Source: Isoperla grammatica (lineage: Eukaryota > Arthropoda > Insecta > Plecoptera > Perlodidae). From it: a stretch of DNA of 64,000 nucleotides. Positions 46,966 to 58,317 of the stretch are shown in pieces; position 1 is the stretch's first letter, and every line of letters begins with the position of its first letter. The stretch is from NCBI GenBank assembly GCA_945910005.1, contig OX246746.1, positions 21,261,228 to 21,325,227 of the forward strand, given 5' to 3'. The notes beneath the pieces are model-generated. The model did not search any database and was not told where the DNA came from. It saw only the letters and a list, made by a program, of their open reading frames with translations. The translations under genes and the position numbers were made by a program.

Positions 46966-47500
46966 TATTCCACTTAGTAGGACGCACACGCCTCATTAGT
47001 CATGAGTCACGCGAGCTGTCTTGGAAAACCAACCTAAGGACGTAAATTATCCCTAATGGACCTGTTTGGGGTAAATGGTAGGAACTAAAGAATTAAGTTG
47101 GTATTATCGGACTCGGCTCTTTCGTAAGTAGGGATGGGACGTTTAAACGTTTAAACGTGGGAGTGGCTTTAAACGTTTATACTTTTTACGCCTCGTTTAA
47201 ACGTGTGTACTGAAGTGTTTGTATATAAGATAAGAAACAAATATTTTCCAGTGGAGCGCACTGCAGTACTAGTCTACTACATAGTTCTTTCTAGCTACAA
47301 ATTGTAATTTTACCCAATGTTTCGGAACTTTTCGGTAATTTACTGCAGAGGTCATTTAGTTCATCTCGTGGCAGGGGATAGAGCGAATAAAACGTTTAAA
47401 CGTTTAAACGCGAGTTTTAAAAACGGTTAAATGTTTAGGCTATTAAACGTATTTGCCCATCCCTATTCGTAAGCATTAGAATACTTACTGGAAGCAACTG
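46966..47500 (+). repeat. Diverged single copy of the 167-bp satellite unit, split by a MITE
   Basis: From 46966 the order CCACTTAGTAGGACGCAC, GCCTCATTAGTCA, CCAACCTAAGGACG and TTAAGTTGGTATTATCGG parallels the satellite unit at 48401 and its right flank. The flank resumes at 47474 (CATTAGAATACTTA, compare CATGTGAATACTTA at 49250). It is an older relative of the satellite, so the satellite arose by amplifying part of a pre-existing dispersed repeat. Confidence 0.72.
47129..47465. mobile_element. hAT-type MITE, 337 bp, with exact 8-bp TSD
   Basis: The termini TAGGGATGGGACGTTTAAAC and, inverted, TAGGGATGGGCAAATACG are flanked by TTCGTAAG at 47121-47128 and 47466-47473. The related satellite flank near 49245 has TTCGTTAG once and no element, an empty-site comparison. 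The ends are packed with CGTTTAAACG palindromes. No coding sequence. Confidence 0.9.
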
Positions 47501-48144
47501 AACTCCCCTCGTCTGGTACGTGAAGCCATTGCAATCTAGATTCAACCTGGAAATTTAAGAAGGAAAGGAAGGGTGGATTAAGACTTGGTAAGGCGCGAAA
47601 GCCAACACTATTTCACATGTTACGAACACACTATAGAATCATTTGGCGTGCATGCGCTTACAAGTGGTAATGTACGTGAACACTCGAAGATAGGTTTCGA
47701 GTAGCTTGAGAACTCTTTAAGATACTAGAAGAGTGAGTGGTTCGTGAATGAATTCGTAAAAATTGTCAAATAACTGTAATTGTTAGTTCAATAATTGATT
47801 AATTAATTCTAGATTATTGAATTATTTACAGGAATAAAAATGGCAGTAATTAAAATATTAAAAAGTTTTCAAATTCTTAGTTGATACAAAACCAAATTCC
47901 GCGCGTAATAGTCTCTTTTTCATCATCTTGAAGCGTTTTCAAGATGCGAATCAAATACCGTTAATTTTGAGTACTTTAATAATGCGAGCTTCCCATCAAT
48001 TGACCTCGAAATTCACCATTTTGATGCATTGTATCGATCGCTCTGTCGACGCGGTTCTCATGTGGCGTTTTCCTATTAAATATACTAAGGGTAATGGTAT
48101 AATTACGATATCAGTCTGTCGCTACGATCGTTTCCTCTCGGGGG

Positions 48145-48172
48145 ATGGGAGGGGGGGGGGGGGGGGGGGGGT
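48145..48172 (+). repeat. Poly-G tract
   Basis: A run of about 20 G after GATGGGA. Similar G or C runs lie at 6512-6527, 15500-15522, 30770-30784 and 62802-62816. Such runs can form G-quadruplexes and are also prone to sequencing length errors. Confidence 0.85.
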
Positions 48173-48400
48173 CATTTCGAAATGTGCGTTCATCGGACAG
48201 AACCGCAAGCACTTCCATTAGGTGTTCCCAAGAGGGACTTTTCTGATTCCGAGAGAGCGGTGTACTTATGGGTGACCAACAATGAGTGAAAATCATTGAT
48301 CTCATGCGTCGTCCTCAGATCCTTGTCTACAGTCCCGTTCATGCACGCTGATTCAACGAAAATCAATGGATTCCTGACTTTTTTGCAGACAATCGTATAG

Positions 48401-49235
48401 GTATAGACATCCGCTTAGTATAGATTGCACAAGCCTCGTTGGTCACGCCCACTGTTCCAGGTAACCAACCGAAGGTTGTAATTTATCCGTAATGTACTTG
48501 TTTCAGTTAGATTCGATGGCATAGGAAGTAGAGAAGTAGAAAACTAAGTTGCCACCATGTAGTGGATGTATAGACATCCGCTTAGTATAGATTGCACAAG
48601 CCTCGTTGGTCACGCCCACTGTTCCAGGTAACCAACCGAAGGTTGTAATTTATCCGTAATGTACTTGTTTCAGTTAGATTCGATGGCATAGGAAGTAGAG
48701 AAGTAGAAAACTAAGTTGCCACCATGTAGTGGATGTATAGACATCCGCTTAGTATAGATTGCACAAGCCTCGTTGGTCACGCCCACTGTTCCAGGTAACC
48801 AACCGAAGGTTGTAATTTATCCGTAATGTACTTGTTTCAGTTAGATTCGATGGCATAGGAAGTAGAGAAGTAGAAAACTAAGTTGCCACCATGTAGTGGA
48901 TGTATAGACATCCGCTTAGTATAGATTGCACAAGCCTCGTTGGTCACGCCCACTGTTCCAGGTAACCAACCGAAGGTTGTAATTTATCCGTAATGTACTT
49001 GTTTCAGTTAGATTCGATGGCATAGGAAGTAGAGAAGTAGAAAACTAAGTTGCCACCATGTAGTGGATGTATAGACATCCGCTTAGTATAGATTGCACAA
49101 GCCTCGTTGGTCACGCCCACTGTTCCAGGTAACCAACCGAAGGTTGTAATTTATCCGTAATGTACTTGTTTCAGTTAGATTCGATGGCATAGGAAGTAGA
49201 GAAGTAGAAAATTAAGTTGCCACCATTGTAGTGGA
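48401..49235 (+). repeat. 167-bp satellite, five near-identical copies
   Basis: The word GTATAGACATCCGC starts at 48401, 48568, 48735, 48902 and 49069, an exact 167-bp period. By eye the first four copies are identical and the fifth has only a couple of differences near its end (49210-49228). The period is close to a nucleosome repeat. Such homogeneity means very recent amplification or an assembly artefact. Confidence 0.95.
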
Positions 49236-49386
49236 CTCGGCCATTTCGTTAGCATGTGAATACTTATTACGTTGTGGTAATTTTATAAGTTCTCACGTTT
49301 TCGCTGTAATGTTGCATTCTTGAGATGTTGAATAAAAAGCGTTAATAATTGCACTATGTACAATATCGCTCCGCATTGAGCCTAAA

Positions 49387-49674
49387 CCAATGATATTCAA
49401 CAGCTGATATTCAACAGCTATAGTAGGCTAGATCACCAGTCCCCCAACCTTCCACTCAGTAGCAAGCGTAGCGATTTGAAGCCATTTTGAAATGGGCAAT
49501 TTACATGCTAATTTGGACCTTTTAGTACTGCTAGCGCTGCCAATGGCAGAAAGTCGCATTAGAAACTCCTATTCCCGCCTGTGTTATTTGCCCATTTCAA
49601 GATGGCATCAAATTGACACGCTTGTGGCTGCTAGGCTGCGCATCTAGCCTACTATAGCTGTTGAATATCATTGG
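49387..49674. mobile_element. Foldback element, 288 bp, with exact 6-bp TSD
   Basis: CCTAAA is duplicated at 49381-49386 and 49675-49680. The ends CCAATGATATTCAACAGC and GCTGTTGAATATCATTGG are exact inverses, and pairing continues through TATAGTAGGCTAGAT. A 14-bp tandem duplication (TGATATTCAACAGC) makes the left arm longer. A second inner pair (TTTGAAATGGGCAA and TTGCCCATTTCAA) follows. The 6-bp duplication does not fit hAT or Tc1. The superfamily is unknown. Confidence 0.85.
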
Positions 49675-51790
49675 CCTAAACTATGACATAAATACACAGA
49701 AAATATTTCTAAAAACATGAAAGTGGTAAAACAAGTACGTGTGTAAACTACCCGGCACCTCCACCATTGTAAGTACTCTGATACCGTGGTGGTATCTGAT
49801 ACCGTGGAGGGTAAAACGGACTTACTCATCGCTTAATTGGCATTGATATCCTGAAGCGTGTTCTAGAGATATCGTTTAACAGTGCATCTCGGGTAGTTTA
49901 AGCCTGTGGCGCTTTGTAATCTTATATTCTCATGAACATTCTCGTAACATATTCCAAACTGTGGTTACATTTAAGAATGAAAGTGAAGTATGTCTATTTT
50001 AAGCATCGATGGTTTTATAAAAGTGTAAAATATGAATCAAAACAATTATGAATTTCTTAGTTAGTAATCAAAATAAGAACCATACTGAGATTATTATTGA
50101 ATATAACTTTAACCTTTGTCTCGAAGTCTTCCTAAGAAATTAAATCGTCAACAATATTTTATTTTCGTTCTAAGTACAATTTTAAAGGTATTGCTAAAAT
50201 ACGGTAATTTCTTGCGTTTCTAATATTGGCACATGACATGACGCATCTCGATTGATTATAGCAGCTAGCACGCGTTCATCTGTTATGTATGTGTATATTA
50301 GCGTCGTCACTGATAGAAAGTATTATGCATGCAAAGCGTAGCGCAATTTATTGGCGGTCATTTTGGTTACTGGTCAGAACCGGTCGAAAGCGGACGCGTC
50401 ACTGTGGCCTGTATGGTAATACGTATAACATCGACACAAAATTCGTAGAATGTAGTCTGATTAAACGTAGTCTTTACAGCAGCGGTAGACAGTAGTGCTG
50501 CCATAAACCACAGACTGAGAGTCGCCGTTCCATCAATAGTAATAATGACATTGGCAGTGCAGTAATAGTGAACTGCGAATACGACACGAATGTACAATTA
50601 TTTACAGTAAGAGATCGCACGGTGTGACGCGTTGATAAGCGAGTATGTTCATGTTCACGTTCACGAACATTCTGTTCAAAAGTTCTTAAAGTTGACGCCA
50701 TTGTGTAATTTATAAAAATGTGCGTGTTTATTTATAAAGGACAATCAACAACTTAAAACAAAAATGTGCAAAGCTTAGATATTTCGTTCTGATGGTTATT
50801 CACTTATTGACAACAGTAGAAACATAATTTCTGCCTCCACTTATCGGATCACGTCAAAAGTAACATTACGGTATACGGAAATATACTACAATATGGCCAT
50901 GCTGCCATTTCGTTTTGAAAAAAATGTCTCAAGTAACTGTGTTGTAACTTATTAACTTCTTGGATTAGGATTTGGCCTCAAAACTGATGTCGTTCAAATC
51001 ACATCGAAGCTTGTAGATAGTTTAAATTTCAACTTGATCGAATTCTTCGTTCGACGGTTATCGCGAGACTAAAACCAAAACACATGAGTGCCATAAAAGT
51101 AGACTGGAAACGCTTGTACGCGTGTGTTATTTGTTCTCACTGTCTGTGTTTTTGTGCTCCTCTCAGTTTTCAAGAAGTTTATTCAATTTCTAGTATTCGT
51201 GATTTGTTTTTATATAGAGCGAACTAAAAAATAATAATATGTTGTATGCTTAAAAAAAACGAAACATTTTTTTGGCACCATATTACACTTGGTTGCTGCC
51301 TTGTAAATTTTAATTACATTTGAACTAATTGTGGAAGTAATAACCACGTGTAAAGGTTGAATTTTTTGTGTTTGTGAAGTTGCATTTATTGAACTTGTAA
51401 AGTTTGTAAAATAATTGAGGCCTATGTATGATAGTTTTCGCTGCACTAATGTTTTCATCCAACTGGAATCAAATATAGATTCACTCACATCCCGCAAAAG
51501 TTGTTTAGTACTTTTCAGTGTACAGACGATCTTGCCGTAAGTTCGCCGTCCGCTATGTTTATTTTAAAGCTGACCATTTAAATAGACACGAAATTAGGTC
51601 ATACTATTTACGGAGGGCCCTGTTTCTTCTGTATACGTACATCGCCGGCTACAATATCTAATTAAGGTCGAGCTCGCAATTAACGCGGTGTTCCCCTCAA
51701 AGGATTACATGTATTTTCTTACGTCAGATTTGATTAATTTAAATAATTCTGATTTGCTTGTATAGGCTATTTTCGTGCCAGTATTCCTGG

Positions 51791-52178
51791 CTGGGCCCGG
51801 ATTCACGAGAGGTCCTAAGTCTTTTCCGGTTTTATCTCTAAGATCAGCCTAACTTTGAACCTCTTGTGAAACCAGGAAAACATCTTAAACATTTTATTGG
51901 AATGTTCGTTATGTTAGTATAGCTTTTCATGTGACCTGGCTGGGCCCGGATTCACGAGAGGTCCTAAGTCTTTTCCGGTTTTATCTCTAAGATCAGCCTA
52001 ACTTTGAACCTCTTGTAAATCCAGGAAAACATTTTAAAAAACATTTTATTGGAATGTTCGTTATGTTCGTATAGCTTTTCATGTGACCTGGGTCTGGTTT
52101 TACAAGAGGTTCAAAGTTATGCCGGTCTTCGAGATAAGACCAAAAAAGACTTAGGATCGCTTGTGAATCCGGGCCCAG
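51791..52178. mobile_element. Foldback element with internal 149-bp duplication
   Basis: The left end CTGGGCCCGGATTCACGAG occurs at 51791 and again at 51940, because 149 bp are tandemly duplicated. The right end, inverted, reads CTGGGCCCGGATTCACAAG, ending at 52178. Inner parts (TTTGAACCTCTTGT and its inverse) also pair. No target duplication was seen. Copies differ at a few positions, so the duplication is fairly recent. Confidence 0.85.
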
Positions 52179-53502
52179 GTGCTTATCTTTTTGACCACTT
52201 GGTCTGGCGAAATTGACAAACTTTCAAGGTTCTGGACATATTCTGAAAGATTGGATAACAAAACGGTTTTCGTGTACATCTTGACACGGTCCTATAAGCC
52301 TACTTACGTTATGCTCTCATGATTATTCCTATAGTCCTATCAATATACACTATCAGTTGCAAATACGTATTAGTCATAATTTGGTGCAAATATATGTCAT
52401 GGTTTTAACATTGATAGAATGCGATGTTCATGATTCTGCTTATGTTGAACTGACACATGTTTGGCGCCCTTTCGTTACACTCAACGACCCCCTTGAGCAG
52501 TTGTAGGAAGTGCTACATTTTCTACACTCACACTGTGAAAAAAACGCTGGGATTTATACACTACACTGGAAAATATAAACACAAGTTTGAGCCAACAGTC
52601 CTACACTATTAAGTACGTGTTATACCGTATTAGGGTGTATTCACGCAATGCGTATGGCGGCCATACTGGAGGCGCCAATGCGATTGTTAGTTCATTGTTG
52701 CAGTATTTCAGATGGCGTTTGCTGCAAATACAACCACTGTTCTCTAACTTTGGTTTGCTATTATTACTTGAGAGCAATTTATAAATAACTTGATTACTAT
52801 TTTAATCGTTTACAATGATATATAATCATTATTTCCGTAATCTTATCGTGGGGTTTACGTGCTAAAATTCTCATGTTATGTAGTAAGCATATTGACAGCT
52901 TAAATGTCAACACACAATTTCTCTCTCGATTCATTATGGCCGCTGTAAAGTCACGTGAATACTCCCTTTAGTAAAATCAAACGAACCTACTAACATGCGT
53001 GAAGTAGGTAACGGTATTCCTGATGGGCTGCATACGACTGCGTGCGTGCGTGTGCGAAACATTGTTTCAAGCGCCAGTAATAACCCCAAACAATGAAATG
53101 AGATGGAAAGTTTTACCGTTCTTTTTTTCATCTTATTTCTGCACTTCGTAAACATGAACGAACGCATTTCTTTACACCGCCGCTGCTAAACTTTCACTGG
53201 CACTTTCTCCGCTTTGCTCGCCGCGCGTTATAACATGTGTCGTTTTGTCGGATTAATTAGATTGTTACTTTCCGGGCATATCGGCTAATGAATTAATGAA
53301 ATGCAATGCAGCGTGCCCATGCAGCGATTTGAAAACCGAATGCCCGGGGGGTACGATAATAAATGATTTGGTGGCATATTCCTGGCGAATCAAATTCTGT
53401 GATTTAATTGCTACCGGTACGTAGAGTAGCCTATACGCGCTGTTCTGATGTTTTCGGATCGCATATTGCAGGCGGGTAAAGTCTGCAATAATGAGCTATT
53501 GG

Positions 53503-54394
53503 TATAAGAGTTCATGCGGGATTGTTTATCACCCTTATAAGAGTTCATGCGTGATTGTTTATCACCCTTATAAGAGTTCATGCGTGATTGTTTATCACCC
53601 TTATAAGAGTTCATGCGTGATTGTTCATCACCCTTATAAGAGTTCATGCGTGATTGTTTATTACCCTTATAAGAGTTCATGCGTGATGGTTTATCACCCT
53701 TATAAGAGTTCTCGCGTGATTGTTTATCACCCTTATGAGAGTTCATGCGTGGTTGTTTATTACCCTTATTAGAGTTCATGCGTGATTGTTTATCACCCTT
53801 ATAAGAGCATTCGTGATTGTTTATCACCCTTATAAGAGTTCATGCGTGATTGTTTATCATCACTCTTATAAGAGTTCATGCGTGATTGTTTATCACCCTT
53901 ATAAGAGTTCATGCTTGATTGTTATCACCATTATAAGAGTACATGCGTGATTGTTTATCACCCTTATAAGAGTTCATGCGTGATTGTTTATCAGCCTTAT
54001 AAGAGTTCATGCTTGATTGTTTATCACCCTTATAAGAGTTCATGCGTGATTGTTTATCACCCTTATAACAGTTCATGCGTGATTGTTTATCACCCTTATA
54101 AGAGTTCATGCGTGATTGTTTATCACCCTTATAACAGTTCATGCGTGATTGTTTTATCACCCTTATAAGAGTTCATGCTTGATTGTTTATCACCCTTATA
54201 AGAGTTCATGCGTGATTGTTTTATCACCCTTATAAGAGTTCATGCTTGATTGTTTATCACCCTTATAAGAGTTCATGCGTGATTGTTTATCACCCTTATA
54301 AGAGTTCATGCGTGATTGTTTATCACCCTTATAAGAGTTCATGCGTGATTGTTTATCACCCTTATAAGAGTTCATGCGTGATTGTTTATCACCC
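53503..54394 (+). repeat. 33-bp minisatellite, about 27 copies
   Basis: The unit is TTCATGCGTGATTGTTTATC followed by ACCCTTATAAGAG, repeated with point variants and a few indels (near 53806, 53856 and 53922). Because 33 is divisible by three and the unit has no stop in some frames, long repeat-peptide frames exist on both strands, an 11-residue period each. They break at indels and lack gene context, so I treat them as non-coding. Confidence 0.95.
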
Positions 54395-55399
54395 TCCTTG
54401 GAACTAGGCTGGACAAATGAGCATCGCTGTTATACCCGATACAATCGCTGTTTATGTCCTCTTAAACGTCCATGAAAAAAGACTTACCACGAGTGAGTCA
54501 TTAGAGAGGTCTTATATTGCAAAAAAAAAAATTAAAATACATTTCTGGGGGAGGAGCATACAAATCCTCAATATTACGTTTTACATTCACGTGAGTTGAG
54601 AGTTTTAACATTGAGATTAGCAAGCAAGGAGAATGTGTGGAGATATTATTTTTAGCGTTATGTGTACACACCTTTGTTTATAAGAGCAAGTGTAGAAAAA
54701 TACATCTTCACTAGTTTGTTTGTTTAATCATAACACGTTACGAATCAATCATCGTTTTAGAGAATTGGTCAACAGATAATGTTTTGAGCCGAACAGGATA
54801 TATAAAGTAATTTAAACAGCGTCACCATTTTCTGGCTCCAAATATAATTACCCTTAACCGTAATATTTCACTATCCACATTCTTTTGGGTAATTGTGTTC
54901 ACGAAAACATACGCACTAACCTTTTGAAATATTGGTTCGCATCCAGATTCCATATTTTTACTGTAACGAGGACCTACTTGGCCTTATTGGGCAAGAGGTC
55001 AACTGAATAAATTAATACACTCGCTTTATAGACTATAATGTATGCCAATATTTATGTGTCCGTTATAGCCGCCATGACAACAACTTGTATAAGTAAAATT
55101 ACAATTAATGTTTATTAATAATTGCCTCTGTATTATCTTTCTCATTTACATGGTTTTGTCGAAGCCCTCGTGGCCACACACTAACTCTACGTAATGTGAA
55201 TGTTACCTTTCAACGGATGATGGACCAGTTTTTAGACAACCATCAGTGTGATCTTATGTTATGTTAATGCTATTGCAGACATTGGGCAATCTTGCTCATT
55301 CAGTGCCCGAAACCCCACCTGGGCTGGTTAGTCCAGTCTTGTAGGTTGCAACACATGCGTGTGTGTATGCGTGTGTATGTATGTGTATTTTAATCATAA

Positions 55400-55650
55400 T
55401 TTTTCGTACGAATCCCTGTTATAGGGTGCACACCAGCTTTACCTGATGTGCCCCTCTTCAGGTGACTAGTTAGGTTTATTTGGTTGTTTGGATAGTTGGG
55501 AAGGAATGTCCGAGGGCTATTAATATGACTCAATCCCAGCATTTGCCTTTACGACTGACTCGCATAAAACCTTAAGTCAGGACTGCAAGTGGCCGGAATC
55601 GAACCGGCGACCTCCCGAATTAGAGTCTCGCGTCTTGCCCAACAGTCACC
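55400..55650 (-). mobile_element. tRNA-derived SINE (family A), minus strand
   Basis: Read on the minus strand, the head near 55640-55585 contains GACGCGAGACTCTAATTCGG and the B box GGTTCGATTCC. The body reads TTAAGGTTTTATGCGAGTC, CGTAAAGGCAAATGCTGG and GATTGAGTCATATTAATAGC, then ACATTCCTTCCC. The same order is found on the + strand at 62283-62460. The acceptor stem does not pair as in a tRNA gene. Confidence 0.78.
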
Positions 55651-55884
55651 TCTATCGGTGTATGTGTAAGTAAGTTAGTTATTTTATTTAGCAAGCTTGC
55701 TATTATCACAATACATAATATCATAATCATACAATTGAAAACATTGAATATCGTAACAAAAACACGTATAATAACAAATAATAATGAATAAATAATAATA
55801 ATAACTTTCCTACCATACCATAGACCACCAGATTAACCAGTAGATGTTAGTAGCTTAAACAATATCAACAAGAGCACCAGTGCG

Positions 55885-56220
55885 TATGTGCGCCATCCGC
55901 GCGGTGGTTCTCGCAGTTAGGGCGCAGATCCTAGTCCTAAAGACGTGGCTTCGAATCCCGCACGGGTTTCTTGTAATTGTTCTTCATCTCTATCTATCAC
56001 TCCTCATCTTCTCGAATAGCATCATTCCAATAATAGAGATGGACGTAAAGCAACAAGAAAATGCGTCTGTGTGTGTTGCGTAGTAGGAGTTAGCTAGGAC
56101 TCGTTTAGGTTGGGGTGACTGAAGAGGTTTGGCAACGTGTATCAAAGGCCAGAGTGTTATCCGATAAGAACGGCTGCCAAGGAACAGCGAGGCGTCATGC
56201 TGTCTCATAACATCAACAAC
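55885..56220 (+). mobile_element. tRNA-derived SINE (family B)
   Basis: The head includes GCGGTGGTTCTCGCAGTTAG as an A-box region and GGCTTCGAATCCC as a B box. The body continues through CATCTCTATCTATCAC and ATGGACGTAAAGCAACAAG. It differs from the SINEs at 55400 and 16331. The 3' limit is uncertain. Confidence 0.65.
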
Positions 56221-56534
56221 AAGTCCAACGTACTAGAGCTAAAAGTAAATGTCTAATAGCAGTAGAACTATGTGTCGAGGAAGGACTGGGAAGCTACTGT
56301 AAAGAAAACGTTGTTTCTTCTTGTGTTACGGAGATACATGAAGATACGTATTGAATTTGTAACGGTTTTTTTGTAACCTGTCTCGTAATTATTTATTTGT
56401 GAAAATCATGAAACGCACACAACGATAGCATAATGCATAAACATAAACAAACAACAAACAAACAATGCAGCATGAACACAGCATAAACAAAAATAAAAAC
56501 ATAGCATCGTAGCAAAGAAAAACATAATAAATGG

Positions 56535-56625
56535 TATATAAATGGACCCCACTGAAAATCAGTTCTTGCAACTGAATGGGTAGACTTTAATAACAAATTT
56601 ATTTGTTGTGTCTTGTTTATTTATT
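56535..56625 (+). mobile_element. SINE 3' module (CCCCACTGAAAATCAG family)
   Basis: CCCCACTGAAAATCAGTTC and CTGAATGGGTAGACTTTAAT match the 3' module at 16690-16735, and a TTTATTTG-rich tail follows. No head is seen. Confidence 0.6.
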
Positions 56626-57889
56626 TTTTGTACACAAGATTATTATCATTAGTGTAAAAACTTATTTTTTATCGTAATTTTTATACTGTCTTTTTACATA
56701 TTTGTCTTGTTTGCTTGGTCACTTTTCTATCGTTTCGGTTTGTAATCACGACTTCATTAATATGTTGAGGTAAAACCTGTTGGTTGGTTTATTTTTTTGG
56801 ATTCCAAAAAATGGAAACTTTTTATTTTAAATTGCCAGTCAAGAATTGAGGTTTTTTCTCTTACCATAAGACTTGTTGGTAGACCTACGTATGACACCAA
56901 AACATTCTATTCTTATGATCAACATAAATTCAGCGAGTTCCTGAAAGTTAGAAACCTGCAGGGTTGCTCGTAGTACACACAACAGGACACAACATTTCAC
57001 CGAACGTTCTGTTTTGAACATCTGTCACAAGGAAATTGAAAGTGCTGACGTAGCTGGTAGGAGGGACCCCATTGTCTTGGGCACGCCATACAAGAATCTA
57101 GGATAGGAGGCGTTGACTGAATCCAGTTGTGCGGTCACGCCATTATTTTCTCCGATCATCAGAGGTCTGCGTCCTCCCATCTTCGAAAATCTAGTTTCGA
57201 ATTAATTATCTTTTCATTGTATAGTTATCAACCTGTTTTGTCAATGGAGAACGCGGTCATTAAATTACGAAATACGATCGAGAAATTTTCCAATGGTTAT
57301 TATAAATTAATGTGAACTGGTTTAGTGGTCAACATACTATAGTGATTTAATCGTATGTGATACACCTTTGGCGTTTGAGTAAAATAAATGGTAAATGATA
57401 TAACCTAAGATTTAATTGACACACATTTGTATAGGGAAGTACTGTTTTGATTTTTAACCTCAGGACCCTCGGTAAATAAACAGTTTCTGTCCAATATGTA
57501 CATTTGAAAGTTGTCGTGAACTCATGATAGATTAAGTTCACTCGATCTAGACTCTCTTATCCAGATATATCGTCATAGCCTTGGCTTTTGAGACGTGAAC
57601 TTTTGTTGAGAGCGAGATTAGTGTTAGTAGCCATGTCTGAAGAGTGAAGGCACACCTTATTTTCTACTTACATCAAGCATTAAGTCAAGACTCGTCATTT
57701 GACAGGGGGCGTAGTCACATCTAGTGATTAACTAAACAAACGCTTTATCTTATTGACATAGTGATTTGTCATATTTATTATTCTTTTAAATAAATATGCA
57801 ATGGTAATCGTAATGTTGCAATTCACTTGCAGCATCCTTGTGGTATACACGCTGGACGTCAGCATATCTTCTGATGCGGCCAGCAAAAT

Positions 57890-58085
57890 AATGTTTCATT
57901 AATCATTAGTCACAATCGTAATAATTGCAATATTTGAAATTGTGTTAATCCAGTTTTTAGTTATAGCGAAACCATATCCTCCTCAATTGTCACTTTTTCA
58001 ATATTGTGTAGCGTTCTCAAAATATAACTAAAAAAGTTATTAATTTGACGCGGTTTTTATCCAGCGAGACTATTTATTTACAGTC
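57890..58085 (+). repeat. Dispersed repeat, copy 2 (partner at 36800-37030)
   Basis: Shares CGTAATAATTGCAATATTTG, TTGTCACTTTTTCAATATTG, CTCAAAATATAACTAAAA and TTTGACGCGGTTTTTA in order with the first copy, with scattered differences. No ORF. Confidence 0.7.
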
Positions 58086-58175
58086 GAACGTTTTCTTCGT
58101 TGGATACTAATATTAAAGTAAATAGTTAACACTATAAATGGCGTAACGTCTTCCCCTCATATGCAACTTACATGG

Positions 58176-58317
58176 AACGCTATATAAAACCTAGTAGTTG
58201 GACTATACACTGTTCCTTGTCAAGATCAAACAATTAAAACCGCAATAATTTTTTTTTTATTGTTTGATCTTGACAAGGAACAGTGTATAGTCCAACTACT
58301 AGGTTTTATATAACGTT
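58176..58317. repeat. Near-perfect palindrome, 59-bp arms
   Basis: The arm 58176-58234 is repeated inverted at 58259-58317. By eye the inner 52 bp are exact and the outer part has one mismatch. The 24-bp spacer includes a T-run. An RNA from either strand would fold into one long hairpin. It may be a very young foldback element or a local inverted duplication. No target duplication or coding sequence was seen. Confidence 0.9.

Noticed and set aside
53503..54394. Regular short repeats that could be taken for a CRISPR array
   Set aside because: The 33-bp units are contiguous with no unique spacers, and the genome is eukaryotic.
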